64,000 nt of DNA from an uncultured Opitutia bacterium (GTDB taxonomy: Bacteria; Verrucomicrobiota; Verrucomicrobiia; Opitutales; Opitutaceae): positions 56,881-120,880 of the forward strand of contig CAIUWA010000022.1 of NCBI GenBank assembly GCA_903902745.1, given 5' to 3'. The first letter of the stretch is position 1, and each line of letters begins with the position of its first letter. Position numbers and translations under genes: made by a program. The notes under the pieces are model-generated. The model was not told where the DNA came from. It was given only the letters and a program-made list of their open reading frames with translations, and did not search any database. Shown piece after piece: positions 26,576 through 37,247 of the stretch.

Positions 26576-28102
26576 ATGAAGTCGTTCTACATCACCACCG
26601 CGATCGATTACGTGAACGGTTCGCCGCACCTCGGCCACGCCTATGAGAAGGTGCTGACGGACGTCATTGCCCGGTTCCGACGGCTGATGGGCGACAACGT
26701 GTATTTTCTCACGGGCGTGGATGAGCACGGGCAGAAGGTGCAGCAGAGCGCGCAGGCCCGCGGCATCGCACCCCAGCAGTTTGCGGACGAGGTGAGCGCC
26801 GAGTTCCGGGCGCTACTCCCGCAGCTCAACATCTCGAACGACGACTTCATCCGCACGACCGACGAGCGCCACAAGCGCGTGGTCCGCCAGCTCCTCCAGC
26901 AGCTTTTTGACAAGGGCGAGATCTATTTGGCCGAGTACAAGGGCTTCTATTCCACACGGCAGGAGCAGTTTCTCCAGGAGAAGGACCGCCAGGCTGACGG
27001 TTCCTGGCCCGAGATTTTTGGCGAGGTGACCGAGATCACGGAGTCGAATTATTTTTTCAAGCTGCGGCAGTATCAGGACTGGCTCGTGGATTTCCTGACG
27101 AAGCACGAGGATTTCATCTTCCCGCGCTACCGCCAGAAACAGGTGCTCGAGTTTCTCAAAGATCCGCTCAACGACCTCTGCATTTCCCGTCCGCGCGAGC
27201 GGCTGGAGTGGGGGATCCCGCTGCCGTTCGACGAGAACTATGTCACTTACGTCTGGTTTGACGCGCTGGTGAACTACTATTCGGCGGTGGCCGACCGCGG
27301 CCGTTGGCCGGCGGATTGCCACGTCATCGGCAAGGACATCCTCGTGCCGCCGCATGCGGTTTACTGGCCGATCATGCTGCAGGCCCTCGGCCTGCCGCTG
27401 CCGAAGTCGATCCTCGTGCACGGCTGGTGGACGGTCAACGGCGTGAAGATGTCGAAAAGCACGGGCAACTTCATCGTGCCGGCCGATTATGCCGGCGAGT
27501 TTGGCGTCGATGCGCTGCGCTATTTCCTGATCCGCGAGATGAATGTCGGCCAGGACAGCGATTTCACCCGCGCGCAGTTTCTTGTCCGCTACAACAGCGA
27601 ACTCGCGAACAACCTGGGCAACCTCGTCAACCGCACGCTGAACATGACGACCCGCTTCGGCGCCGGCATGGTGCCGGCGGCCGGGCCTGCCGGCGAGGCC
27701 GAGCAGGAGCTTCAGGCGCTCTGGGAAAAAACCCGCGGGGAAGTCATCCCGCTCTGTGAGGGGTTTCAGTTCCATACCGGCTTGGACAAGACCTTCGCCT
27801 TCATCACGGCGACCAACGCCTACATCGAGAAGCGCGCGCCTTGGAAGCTGGGAAAGTCGGCCGCTCCCGAGGACCAGGCGTTGCTGCGCACCTCACTGGC
27901 GACGATGGCCGAGGCACTGCGCCTCGGCGTCGCGCTGCTCCAGGCGGTGATGCCGGCGACGGCGGAGAAGATCAACGCCGTGCTCGGCTACACGCCTGGC
28001 AAGGTATGGTCCGAAGAATTGACCTGGGGGACGAAATTGACGGGCGCGAAGGTGGCGGAGGCGCTGGTGCTGTTTCCGCGGCCGGCACCGGCGCAGAAAT
28101 AG
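26576..28102 (+). CDS. metG: Methionine--tRNA ligase
   Basis: Charges tRNA-Met. A 508-residue class I synthetase of the short type, with the HIGH-like SPHLGHA (His18, His21), TGVDEHGQKVQQ, the RQEQFL insertion-domain region, NYVTYVWFDALVNY and KMSKSTGN near residue 291. It lacks the four-Cys zinc knuckle of E. coli MetRS and the C-terminal tRNA-binding domain, as in Bacillus/Thermus-like short forms. ATG 26576 (MKSFYITTAIDYVNG) is the standard start. A palindromic repeat follows right at the stop codon. Confidence 0.96.
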   Translation: MKSFYITTAIDYVNGSPHLGHAYEKVLTDVIARFRRLMGDNVYFLTGVDEHGQKVQQSAQARGIAPQQFADEVSAEFRALLPQLNISNDDFIRTTDERHKRVVRQLLQQLFDKGEIYLAEYKGFYSTRQEQFLQEKDRQADGSWPEIFGEVTEITESNYFFKLRQYQDWLVDFLTKHEDFIFPRYRQKQVLEFLKDPLNDLCISRPRERLEWGIPLPFDENYVTYVWFDALVNYYSAVADRGRWPADCHVIGKDILVPPHAVYWPIMLQALGLPLPKSILVHGWWTVNGVKMSKSTGNFIVPADYAGEFGVDALRYFLIREMNVGQDSDFTRAQFLVRYNSELANNLGNLVNRTLNMTTRFGAGMVPAAGPAGEAEQELQALWEKTRGEVIPLCEGFQFHTGLDKTFAFITATNAYIEKRAPWKLGKSAAPEDQALLRTSLATMAEALRLGVALLQAVMPATAEKINAVLGYTPGKVWSEELTWGTKLTGAKVAEALVLFPRPAPAQK

Positions 28103-28218
28103 GAAGCCGGACGCGGGAGGCCGGACGCCGGATTTCAGAACGATATCAACCCGTTGAAGCCTGTTTTCCGTCCTCTGCTCTCTGATCTCTGGCGTCTGGC
28201 CTCCGGCTTCCGGCTTCC
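28102..28218. repeat. Inverted repeat between metG and menF
   Basis: Left arm AGGAAGCCGGACGCGGGAGG onward (28101-28132) pairs with the right arm ending CTCCGGCTTCCGGCTTCC (28201-28218), with ~55 bases between. It fills the whole gap between metG and menF, so any menF promoter or leader would lie inside or upstream of it. Confidence 0.75.
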
Positions 28219-28224
28219 ATCCCC

Positions 28225-29660
<1,436 letters not shown>

Positions 29661-29664
<4 letters not shown>

Positions 29665-31406
29665 GCCCGCCGCACTTCGATTTCCGCAACGTCAATTCGC
29701 TTTGGTGCAGCGTGCTGGCCGAGACCCTGCATCGTTGCGGGTTGGCTCACGCCGTGGTGGCGCCGGGCTCGCGTTCGACCCCGCTGGCGTTTGCGTTTGC
29801 GGCGCATCCAGGGATCGAGGCGATCTCCGTGCTCGATGAGCGTTCCGCCGGCTTTTTTGCCCTGGGCCTCGCCCGGCGTCATCGCCGGCCGGTGGTGCTG
29901 GTCTGCACCAGCGGCACAGCGGCCGCGAATTTCTTTCCCGCGGTCATTGAGGCACAGGAGAGCGGGGCACCGCTGCTCATCCTCACCGCGGACCGCCCGC
30001 CCGAAATGCAGGCCTGTGCCTCGGGGCAGACCATCGACCAGCAGAAGCTGTTCGGCGGCCATGTGAACTTTTACCATGAGCTGGCGGTGCCGGCGCTGAG
30101 TGAGAAGCTCCTGCGCTACCTGCGGCAGACGCTGGCGCATGCGGTCGGACGCACGCTGCGCGACGGTACCGGGCCCGTGCATCTCAATGCGCCGTTTCGC
30201 GATCCGCTGCCGCCGCTCCCCGACGGTGGCGGCGCGGAAAAACTTGGCGCCTCGATCGATTGGGAGCGGTTCTTTGTGCAGCTTGAGGATACCACACTGC
30301 TGGAGGCGAGGACCGCGGCCGCACCTCCCCGCCTGCAGCCGGATGGGCATGGCGTCATCATTGCCGGGCCGGAGCAACGGGCCGATCCCGCCGGTTATGC
30401 CCGGACGGTGGCGGTGCTGGCGCAGAAACTCGGCTGGCCCGTGCTGGCGGACACGCTTTCACCGCTACGCCATCAGGCATCGCTCAATCCGAATCTGGTC
30501 ACCACCTATGACATGATCCTGCGAAATCCCGCGGCGGCCGAGCGGCTCCGTCCGGAAACCGTGCTGTGCCTCGGCGGCTGGCCGACGAGCAAGGTGCTGC
30601 GGAAATGGGTCCAAGACGCCGATGCCCCCGTCTGGCTCATGACGGATCGCCCGGACAACCGCGACGCGCTGCATGGACGCACCCGGCATTGTCCGATCTC
30701 GCTGGATTTGCTCGCGGCGCAGGTGCCGGTGGCCGCGGGGCCCAATGGTTACCAGCGGCTCTGGGCCTCGTTCGAACGCAAGGCCCGCTCCGCGCTCGAC
30801 GCGCGGCTTGGGACGATGACAGAGCTCTTCGAGGGCCGGGCCGCGTGGCTGCTGGCGCAGCACCTGCCGCCGGCGACACCGCTCTTCGTCGCCAACAGCA
30901 TGCCGGCACGCGACGTCGAGTTCTACTGGCCGCCGAATGACCGGAAGTTCGAGCTCTATTGCAATCGTGGAGCCAACGGCATCGACGGCACGCTCTCGAC
31001 GGCGCTCGGCGTGGTCCATGGCGGGCGGCCCGCAGTGCTGCTGACAGGCGACCTGGCGCTGCTGCACGACACCAATGGCTTTCTGATCCGACCCAAGCTC
31101 CGCGGCAGCCTCACCATCGTGCTGATCAACAACCGCGGTGGCGGCATCTTTGGGCACCTCCCGGTGTCACAGTTCGATCCGCCGTTCGAGGAGTTCGTGG
31201 CCACGCCCCAGGAGGCGGATTTTGCGCAGTTGTGCGCGGCCTACGGAGCGGGACATGTGCGGGTCACCGACTGGGCTCATTTCACCGCACTGGTGGCGGA
31301 GTTGCCCGCTACCGGTGTACGGGTGCTGGAATTGGGCACGGACCGCAAAAAAGATGTGGCGACGCGCGAGCAGCTTTTCACGGAAGTGGCGGCGGTCTTG
31401 GGCTAG
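29661..31406 (+). CDS. menD: SEPHCHC synthase MenD
   Basis: Thiamine-diphosphate enzyme that joins isochorismate and 2-oxoglutarate to give SEPHCHC, step two of menaquinone synthesis. A 581-residue protein with VVAPGSRSTPLAFAF, the catalytic-type Glu in LDERSAGFFALGLAR, CTSGTAAANFFPAV, LTADRPPEMQ, and C-terminal cofactor-binding features (GANGIDGTLSTALG, LTGDLALLHDTNGF, INNRGGGIFGHLP). It overlaps menF by four bases. Other men genes are not in the window. Confidence 0.96.
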
Positions 31407-31417
31407 GGCGATTCGGG

Positions 31418-31530
31418 GTAGGGCGCGGACTCCGTTCCGCGCCGGGAATGTCTCCTGGCGCGATACGAAGCCGCTTGCTGCGAAATGACCCTGACTTTTG
31501 GCCCGGCGCGGAGCGGAGTTTGCGCCCTAC
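31418..31530. repeat. GTAGGGCGC inverted repeat
   Basis: Left arm GTAGGGCGCGGACTCCGTTC... (31418-31446) and right arm CCCGGCGCGGAGCGGAGTTT... to GCGCCCTAC (31502-31530) pair along ~29 bases with a few mismatches. It lies between the 3' ends of the convergent menD and pilB-like genes, where it could stop transcription from both. Confidence 0.8.
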
Positions 31531-31562
31531 CCGTTGAATCATCCGTCCCAGCGAGACTGATC

Positions 31563-33746
31563 TTACAGGATCAAGTCCGGCGGGACGTTCGAGAGCGCTT
31601 CCTCGACGGTGGTGAGGCCCATCTTCACCTTGAGGATGCTGTCCTGGTGGAGTGTCTTCATGCCGTTCTTCATCGCGATGCGCTTGAGTGCGGCGACCTC
31701 GACCTCCTTGTTGATGCCCTCGGTCAGCTCCTCGCTGTTGGTCATCAGCTCATGGATGCCGACGCGGCCCTTGTAGCCCGTGCCGCTGCAGGTGGGGCAG
31801 CCCTGGGGATTGGCCTTGAAGATCTCGCCGCTCCAGCCGATCGCCTTTTCGATCAGCTCCTTTTCGCGGTCCTTGGGCGTGTGAGGCTGCTTGCAGGCCT
31901 TGCAGACCCGGCGCAGCAGGCGCTGGGCGCAGACGCAGACGAGCGAGGCGGAAATGTTGAAGGGCTCCACGCCCATTTCACCGATACGCGCGACGGTCGA
32001 GGGCGCGTCATTGGTGTGGAGGGTGGACACCAGCAAATGGCCGGTGAGTGCGGCCTCGACGGCGATGCCGGCGGTTTCCTTGTCGCGGATCTCACCGACG
32101 AGGATGATGTCGGGATCCATACGAAGGTAGCAGCGCAGGGCCCGCTCAAAGGTGAGGCCGATCTGGCGGCTCATCTGCATCTGGTTGATGCCGGCGAGCG
32201 TGTACTCGATCGGGTCCTCGGCGGTCTGGATGTTGACGTCGGGCGTGTTCACCTCGCCGAGCGCGGAGTAGAGGGTCATCGACTTGCCGGAGCCGGTCGG
32301 GCCGCAGTGCAGGATCATGCCGTAGGGCTGGCGGATGCACTCGCGATACTTGGCCAGGTTTTCGTCGGAGAAGCCGAGGGCGGGCAGGGGCAGGGTGCTC
32401 TTGCTCTTGTCGAGAATACGCATGACGATCTTCTCGCCGTCCTTCATCGGTCCGGTCGCAACGCGGAGGTCGATGTTCATGTTCTTCTTGGTGTACTTCT
32501 GGAAGACAATGCGTCCGTCCTGCGGCAGCCGGCGCTCGGAGATGTCCAGGTTGCACATGATCTTCAGGCGGGTGACGAGCGAGTTGGTCACCTGCTTGGG
32601 CAGGCGCAGCTTCTCCTGGCACAGGCCGTCAATGCGGTAGCGGACGAGCAGCTCCTTCTCCATCGGCTCGATGTGGATGTCGGAGGCCCCGGAGATGTAG
32701 GCGTCCTCGATGATGCGGTTGGCGAGCTGGACGATCGGGGCGGAATCCTCGTTCTCCAGATCGGCCGCGGACATGGCGGCGCCGGCGGGGTCCGCGCTAT
32801 AGGCCGTGTTGATGACCTCGGCCACCGCGCCGATGTCGACCTCGCTGTTGCTGCCGGTCTTCGAGTCCTTGAAGAATTTCTTGATCAGGAGCTCGATCAG
32901 GGTGGCCGGGGCCACATGCACGTCCTCGATCGAGAAGTCGGTGGCCTGGGAAAACGACTCGCGCTTCGCGTAGTCGAGCGGGTTGGCCATCAGGACGGCG
33001 ACGGCATTGCCATCGAGTTTTTTGTAGGGGAAGACGCCTTCGCGGCGGATGATGGCCTCGCCGACGCTCTCGATCAGCTTTTCGTCGCATTCGACCTCCT
33101 CGATCTTGCTGACGAGCGGCAGGTCGGTGAGCTTGGCCACGAACTTGGCGGTGTCCTCGGCGCTGAGCTGGAACTTGGGGTCCAGCATGCGCTGCATGAG
33201 CGTGGAGGAATACTCGGCGACCTCCTGCAGGAGCGTGAGATCCTTGTCGACGAACTCGCCGTTGGTGCCGGCCGCCTCTTCCTTGTTCAGCACTTGGATG
33301 GCGCCGATGACCGTGGCGGCCTTCAGCGGGACGGTGAGCATCGAGCGCACCTCGAATCCCGTGCTCTTGGCCATCGTCGACATGAAAGGGGCCTGGCTGT
33401 CGGAGTTCTGGAAGAACACCGCCTCTCCCGTGGAAATCACCTTGCCCACCACGCCCGTGCCGAGCGGCAGCTTGAGGGTCAGCAGCTTCGCCGCGGTTTC
33501 CTGGAGCTTTTTCTCCAAGGGGGGATCCTTGGCCCAAAGGGTGGGGGAATAGTAGACCTGCTTGAAGACGATGTCATTGCCCTCGATCAGGTAGAGCGTC
33601 ATCGACTGGGCCTGCAGCGCCTCGACGACCTTGGAGGCAGTGAGCTCAATGACGGAGTTGACATCCTCGCGGCTGGGCGCCGGCTTCGAGATCAACTTGA
33701 TCAGCAGCGAGCGGCGAAGGGTGTTGGCAATGTTGGCGGAAGCCAT
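31563..33746 (-). CDS. PilB/GspE-family ATPase with N-terminal GAF domain
   Basis: Hexameric ATPase that powers type IV pilus extension or type II secretion from the cytoplasmic side. In this 727-residue protein, residues ~15-185 form a GAF-like domain (VGKVISTGEAVFFQNSDSQ; MLTVPLKAATVIGAIQVLN). An MshEN-like segment follows, and then the motor: Walker A GPTGSGKS near 482, the Asp box, Walker B-like DPDIILVGEIRDKETA, the His box LVSTLHTNDAPSTV and the zinc four-Cys set (CKACKQ and CPTCSGTG). The extra GAF domain suggests control by a small ligand. No other pilus gene is nearby. A 764-residue plus-strand reading over it is a shadow. Confidence 0.93.
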   Translation of the reverse strand: MASANIANTLRRSLLIKLISKPAPSREDVNSVIELTASKVVEALQAQSMTLYLIEGNDIVFKQVYYSPTLWAKDPPLEKKLQETAAKLLTLKLPLGTGVVGKVISTGEAVFFQNSDSQAPFMSTMAKSTGFEVRSMLTVPLKAATVIGAIQVLNKEEAAGTNGEFVDKDLTLLQEVAEYSSTLMQRMLDPKFQLSAEDTAKFVAKLTDLPLVSKIEEVECDEKLIESVGEAIIRREGVFPYKKLDGNAVAVLMANPLDYAKRESFSQATDFSIEDVHVAPATLIELLIKKFFKDSKTGSNSEVDIGAVAEVINTAYSADPAGAAMSAADLENEDSAPIVQLANRIIEDAYISGASDIHIEPMEKELLVRYRIDGLCQEKLRLPKQVTNSLVTRLKIMCNLDISERRLPQDGRIVFQKYTKKNMNIDLRVATGPMKDGEKIVMRILDKSKSTLPLPALGFSDENLAKYRECIRQPYGMILHCGPTGSGKSMTLYSALGEVNTPDVNIQTAEDPIEYTLAGINQMQMSRQIGLTFERALRCYLRMDPDIILVGEIRDKETAGIAVEAALTGHLLVSTLHTNDAPSTVARIGEMGVEPFNISASLVCVCAQRLLRRVCKACKQPHTPKDREKELIEKAIGWSGEIFKANPQGCPTCSGTGYKGRVGIHELMTNSEELTEGINKEVEVAALKRIAMKNGMKTLHQDSILKVKMGLTTVEEALSNVPPDLIL

Positions 33747-33821
33747 GGGGAGGTGGGCGGCGAGAACTTTGAATCTTGATTGTCAGCGCGTGCAACTGTC
33801 CGCAATGACAATTGCGCGAAC

Positions 33822-34259
33822 ATGAGCGGGCTCTTTAACCGATTGCGCCGAATTTTCGGTCCGACGAGCTCCGGCGAGCGTGGGGAGCGGCTGGCGGCGG
33901 ATTGGCTTCGCCGCGAACAGGGGTTCCGCATCGTGGCATGCAACTGGCGCAATCCGCGGGACCGGCGCGATGAACTCGACCTCGTCGCGCGCGACGGCGA
34001 GGTGCTGGTCTTCGTCGAGGTGAAGACTCGTGCCGCAGGGGCGCTGGTCTCCGGCTACCATGCGGTTGACGCGCGCAAGAAGACGGTGGCGCGCCGCGCG
34101 ATCGAGGCCTACCTCGCCGGCCTGCGCACGAAGCCGCTCACCGTGCGTTTTGATATCGTCGAGGTGGCCCTGCCCGCGGCGAACGCGGCGGTGAGCCGTG
34201 CACCCGAGGTGCGTCACTTCGCGAACATCCCGCTCTTCCCGCCACGCTGGCGACCGTAG
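33822..34259 (+). CDS. yraN: YraN/UPF0102 nuclease-like protein
   Basis: A 145-residue protein from ATG 33822. It has the family core [46 protein letters not shown] and the C-terminal VRFDIVEV. Asp and the EVK triad form a restriction-endonuclease-like active site. The family is widespread and its role in DNA processing is not firmly established. It is divergent from the pilB-like gene by 75 bases. Confidence 0.92.
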   Translation: MSGLFNRLRRIFGPTSSGERGERLAADWLRREQGFRIVACNWRNPRDRRDELDLVARDGEVLVFVEVKTRAAGALVSGYHAVDARKKTVARRAIEAYLAGLRTKPLTVRFDIVEVALPAANAAVSRAPEVRHFANIPLFPPRWRP

Positions 34260-34272
34260 CCGCGCGGAGCGC

Positions 34273-34392
34273 CGGCTAAGCTCCAACCTCCAAGCTTCAA
34301 AAAGGGGAGCTGACAGTGCTGGTGTCGCCGTGGACGTATCGGGGTTTGAAGTTTCATTGGTGGTTGGCGCTTGGAATTTGGAGTTTCCGCGC
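34273..34392. repeat. CTCCAACCTCCAAGCTTCAAA / TTTGAAG...TTGGAG loose inverted repeat
   Basis: A left part CTCCAACCTCCAAGCTTCAA (34278-34297) is loosely complementary to TTTGAAGTTTCATTGGTGGT and GCTTGGAATTTGGAG (34345-34385). It lies in the gap before zwf. The TTGGAATTTGG element also appears at 49833. Pairing is imperfect. Confidence 0.5.
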
Positions 34393-34453
34393 CGGCCGGC
34401 GCGGCGGCATTTCCCTTGCCTGCGCCGCGACCCGCCCCTGAGAATTTTCCGCC

Positions 34454-35995
34454 ATGGCCGATTCTCCGCGTCATCCGTTCCTGCAGGGGCTCAGCAAGCA
34501 TCGCGGCGCACCGCCGACGGTGGTCGTGATTTTCGGCGCCTCGGGCGACCTCACGGCGCGCAAGCTCATCCCGGCGGTTTACAACCTGGGTTACGACAAC
34601 CTGCTCCCGGCCGACTTTTTCCTCGTGGGCTTTGGCCGCAAGCCGATCCCGGACGAGGAATTCCGCACGATGGCGGCCGACGCCATCAAGGAATTCTCCC
34701 GGCGCGAGCTGAACCAGGATGTCTGGAGCCGGCTGGCGGCCAACACCAGCTATGTGGCGGGCGGCTATGATGAAAAACCCGCCTTCGACCGGCTAGCCGC
34801 CCATCTCGCCGCCATCGAGAAAAAAATCGGTCGCGAGGTGCAGCCGTTGTTCTACATCTCCACGCCGCCCTCGGTCTTTGACCCCATCCTGCGTAACCTC
34901 GGGGCAAGTGGCCTGGCCGCCAAATATCGCGGATCACCGCATCAGGCGAAGGTCGTCATCGAGAAGCCCTTCGGCCGCGACCTCGATTCCGCGCACGCCC
35001 TGAACACCACCATCCGCTCCGTCCTCGAGGAGCCCCAAGTCTACCGCATCGACCACTATCTCGGGAAGGAGACTGTGCAGGATCTGCTGGTCCAGCGTTT
35101 CGCCAATTCGATTTTCGAGCCGCTCTGGAACCGCAATTTTATTGAATCCGTCCAGATCACCGTGGCCGAGGAGGTCGGAGTCGGCACGCGCGGCGGCTAT
35201 TACGAGCAAAGCGGCTGCCTGCGCGACATGATCCAGAACCATACGATGCAGCTGCTCGCGCTCACGGCGATGGAGCCGCCCGTTTCCCTCGATCCCGAGG
35301 CGATCCGCGACGAGAAGGTCAAGCTGCTCAAGGCCATCCAGCCGCTCGTGCTCGGCCCCGGCGGCGATGTCGCGCGCGCCCAGTACGCCGCCGGCATGAC
35401 GGGCGGCAAGGCCGTGCCCGGTTACTTGCAGGAAGAGGGCATCAGCCCGCAGTCCGCCACCGAGACTTACGCCGCGCTGCGGCTCTCCATCAACAACTGG
35501 CGCTGGCAGGGCGTGCCGTTCTACCTGCGCTCGGGCAAGCGCCTCGCCCGGCGAGTCTCGGAGATCGCGGTCAACTTCAAGCGCCCGCCCGGCACGCTGT
35601 TCGCCGAGGAGGGCGCCCGCTTCGACCTCGCGTCCAACACGCTCTCCTTCCAGATCCAGCCCGACGAGGGCCTGAGCCTGATCCTGAACACGAAGATCCC
35701 CGGCCTCGAGACCCGCACGCAGCCGGTGAAGATGAGTTTTCGCTACGCGACCACGTTCGGCTCCAACACGCCTGAGGCTTATGAGCGCCTCGTGCTCGAC
35801 GCGATGATTGGCGACGGCACGCTCTTCATCCGCGGCGACGAAACCGAGGCGTCGTGGAAGCTCTGCACGCCGATCCTGCAATCGTGGGCCGCAGCCGGCC
35901 GTACCGGCATGGACACTTATGCCGCGGGCTCCTGGGGTCCGTTGTCCGCCGACGCCCTCGTGGCGAAGAACAACCATGTGTGGCGGCAGCCGTGA
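34454..35995 (+). CDS. zwf: Glucose-6-phosphate 1-dehydrogenase
   Basis: First step of the oxidative pentose phosphate pathway, making NADPH. A 513-residue protein with the Rossmann motif IFGASGDLTARKLIPA (residues 26-41), the FYISTPPSVF region, KVVIEKPFGRDL, and the active-site peptide RIDHYLGKETVQ (near 197-208). LRDMIQNHTMQLLALTAMEPP and the C-terminal NNHVWRQP are also family-typical. It is followed by opcA, whose product is known elsewhere to help assemble or activate this enzyme. Confidence 0.97.
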   Translation: MADSPRHPFLQGLSKHRGAPPTVVVIFGASGDLTARKLIPAVYNLGYDNLLPADFFLVGFGRKPIPDEEFRTMAADAIKEFSRRELNQDVWSRLAANTSYVAGGYDEKPAFDRLAAHLAAIEKKIGREVQPLFYISTPPSVFDPILRNLGASGLAAKYRGSPHQAKVVIEKPFGRDLDSAHALNTTIRSVLEEPQVYRIDHYLGKETVQDLLVQRFANSIFEPLWNRNFIESVQITVAEEVGVGTRGGYYEQSGCLRDMIQNHTMQLLALTAMEPPVSLDPEAIRDEKVKLLKAIQPLVLGPGGDVARAQYAAGMTGGKAVPGYLQEEGISPQSATETYAALRLSINNWRWQGVPFYLRSGKRLARRVSEIAVNFKRPPGTLFAEEGARFDLASNTLSFQIQPDEGLSLILNTKIPGLETRTQPVKMSFRYATTFGSNTPEAYERLVLDAMIGDGTLFIRGDETEASWKLCTPILQSWAAAGRTGMDTYAAGSWGPLSADALVAKNNHVWRQP

Positions 35996-36016
35996 CGCCG
36001 AGCTGCGCCCGGCGAA

Positions 36017-36121
36017 GTTTCAAGTGGCAAGGATCAAGTAACTAGATGAGGAATGCTGATGCATCGTGCTCCGCCTGTGGGATCGAAATCCTGATACTTG
36101 CTACCTGATACTTGTTACTTC
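36017..36121. repeat. TACTTG/CAAGTA repeat before opcA
   Basis: TTTCAAGTGGCAAGGATCAA and GTAACTAG at 36017-36045 face TGATACTTGCTACCTGATAC and TTGTTACTTC at 36091-36120 in opposite orientation, forming a fold-back block. Related TACTTG/GTTACTT sequence occurs at 48430-48451, 48843-48871, inside alaS (10959-10994) and inside prfC (63262-63357). Confidence 0.65.
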
Positions 36122-36129
36122 CCCCACTG

Positions 36130-37113
36130 ATGTCCTCCATTTTCAACGCCCTCCCTGGGATTGAGGTTCCCGTTGGCTCGATCTCGAAGAGCCTGGCCGA
36201 CATGTGGGCCAGCACGGCCGCGGGCGGCGGCCCGGCGCCGGAGGCCGATGATGCCAAGGCCACCCAGGTCAACTTTGTCCTGCATCTCGGCCTGAACACG
36301 ACCCCGGACGACGCGGCCGTCCAGTTCCAGACCGCCATGCGGTTTTCCAAGCGCTACCCGAGTCGCGTGGTCGTGCTGGCCCCACTGAGCCGGGACGAGG
36401 GCGTCACCGAAATGCGCGCCAAGGTTTACGGCGAGTGCCACCTGGGAAAATCGAAGAGCGACAAGCGCTGCGTTGAGTTCGTGATGCTGAGCTACCCGCG
36501 CAGCGCCCGCGAATTCCTCGAGAGCCAGGTGTCGATCTGCCTGTCGACGGACCTGCCGCTTTATTACTGGCCGCATCGGTTTTCCGCGAGCGCCAAGCTC
36601 GCGGATTACCGCTATCTGCTCACCCGCGCCCGGCGCGTACTCATCGACAGCGCGATCGCCCCGGCGGACGCACTGACCTATCCCTGGCCACGACCCGAAG
36701 CCGTGCGCGACCTGGTCTATGCCCGGCTCCTGCCCGTGCGCCAGTCGCTCGGCCAGTTTCTCAGCCGTTATCCCATGGATGCCATTTGCGAGGGCCTGCA
36801 ATCGGTCTCGCTCCTTCACGTGCCGGCACTGGCGGCCGAGGGCCGCGTTCTGCTGGGGTGGTTGCGTGACCGCGTCGGCCAGTGCGGAAAGAACCGGGCG
36901 AAATTCGACCTCAAGCCGCTGCCGGCGGGCGTCCCGGGCTCGTTTGAAATCGCGTTCGTTTATACCGGGGCGAAATTTTTTAAATGGAAGGGTGACCTCG
37001 GGAAGGGGCAGGCGTTCTTCGAGGCCGACTTCGGCACGGGTCGCACCCAATTGCCTGCGCCCGTCAGTCTCCTCCCACCGGAGAACGCCCTGAGCGAGGC
37101 GATGTTTTTCTGA
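36130..37113 (+). CDS. opcA: OpcA-like glucose-6-phosphate dehydrogenase assembly protein
   Basis: A 327-residue protein from ATG 36130 (MSSIFNALPGIEVPVGSI). It matches the OpcA family pattern as remembered: an N-terminal domain with NFVLHLG, then RYPSRVVVLAP, and a second half with STDLPLYYWPHRFSASAKLADYRYLL (given in parts) and RRVLIDSA. In cyanobacteria and actinobacteria OpcA binds and activates Zwf, and direct adjacency to zwf here supports the call. There is no signal peptide. The TTG a few codons upstream lies in repeat sequence and is rejected. Confidence 0.8.
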   Translation: MSSIFNALPGIEVPVGSISKSLADMWASTAAGGGPAPEADDAKATQVNFVLHLGLNTTPDDAAVQFQTAMRFSKRYPSRVVVLAPLSRDEGVTEMRAKVYGECHLGKSKSDKRCVEFVMLSYPRSAREFLESQVSICLSTDLPLYYWPHRFSASAKLADYRYLLTRARRVLIDSAIAPADALTYPWPRPEAVRDLVYARLLPVRQSLGQFLSRYPMDAICEGLQSVSLLHVPALAAEGRVLLGWLRDRVGQCGKNRAKFDLKPLPAGVPGSFEIAFVYTGAKFFKWKGDLGKGQAFFEADFGTGRTQLPAPVSLLPPENALSEAMFF

Positions 37114-37172
37114 AGGTCTACGCCAGGGTGCGGCAGCCTGAAAAGTGAGCTCCGGTTGGGGTTTCCGACGTT

Positions 37173-37189
37173 TAGGCAAGTTGATTGCG
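37173..37189 (+). promoter_or_regulatory. Candidate sigma-54 (-24/-12) promoter
   Basis: TAGGCAAGTTGATTGCG has GG at 37175-37176 and GC at 37187-37188 with exactly ten bases between, plus GGCA and TTGC, close to the TGGCAC-N5-TTGCW consensus. It lies about 60 bases before the PEP-CTERM gene start. PEP-CTERM genes in several other bacteria are known to use RpoN promoters. A chance match cannot be excluded. Confidence 0.45.
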
Positions 37190-37247
37190 TTATCTTGACT
37201 TGTGAGCGCCAAGCGAATGAATTTCCGCGCTCGCAGGAGTTTCCAAC

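Noticed and set aside
31485..33779. 764-codon plus-strand open frame
   Set aside because: Antisense to the PilB-like ATPase, whose Walker and zinc motifs are clear on the minus strand.
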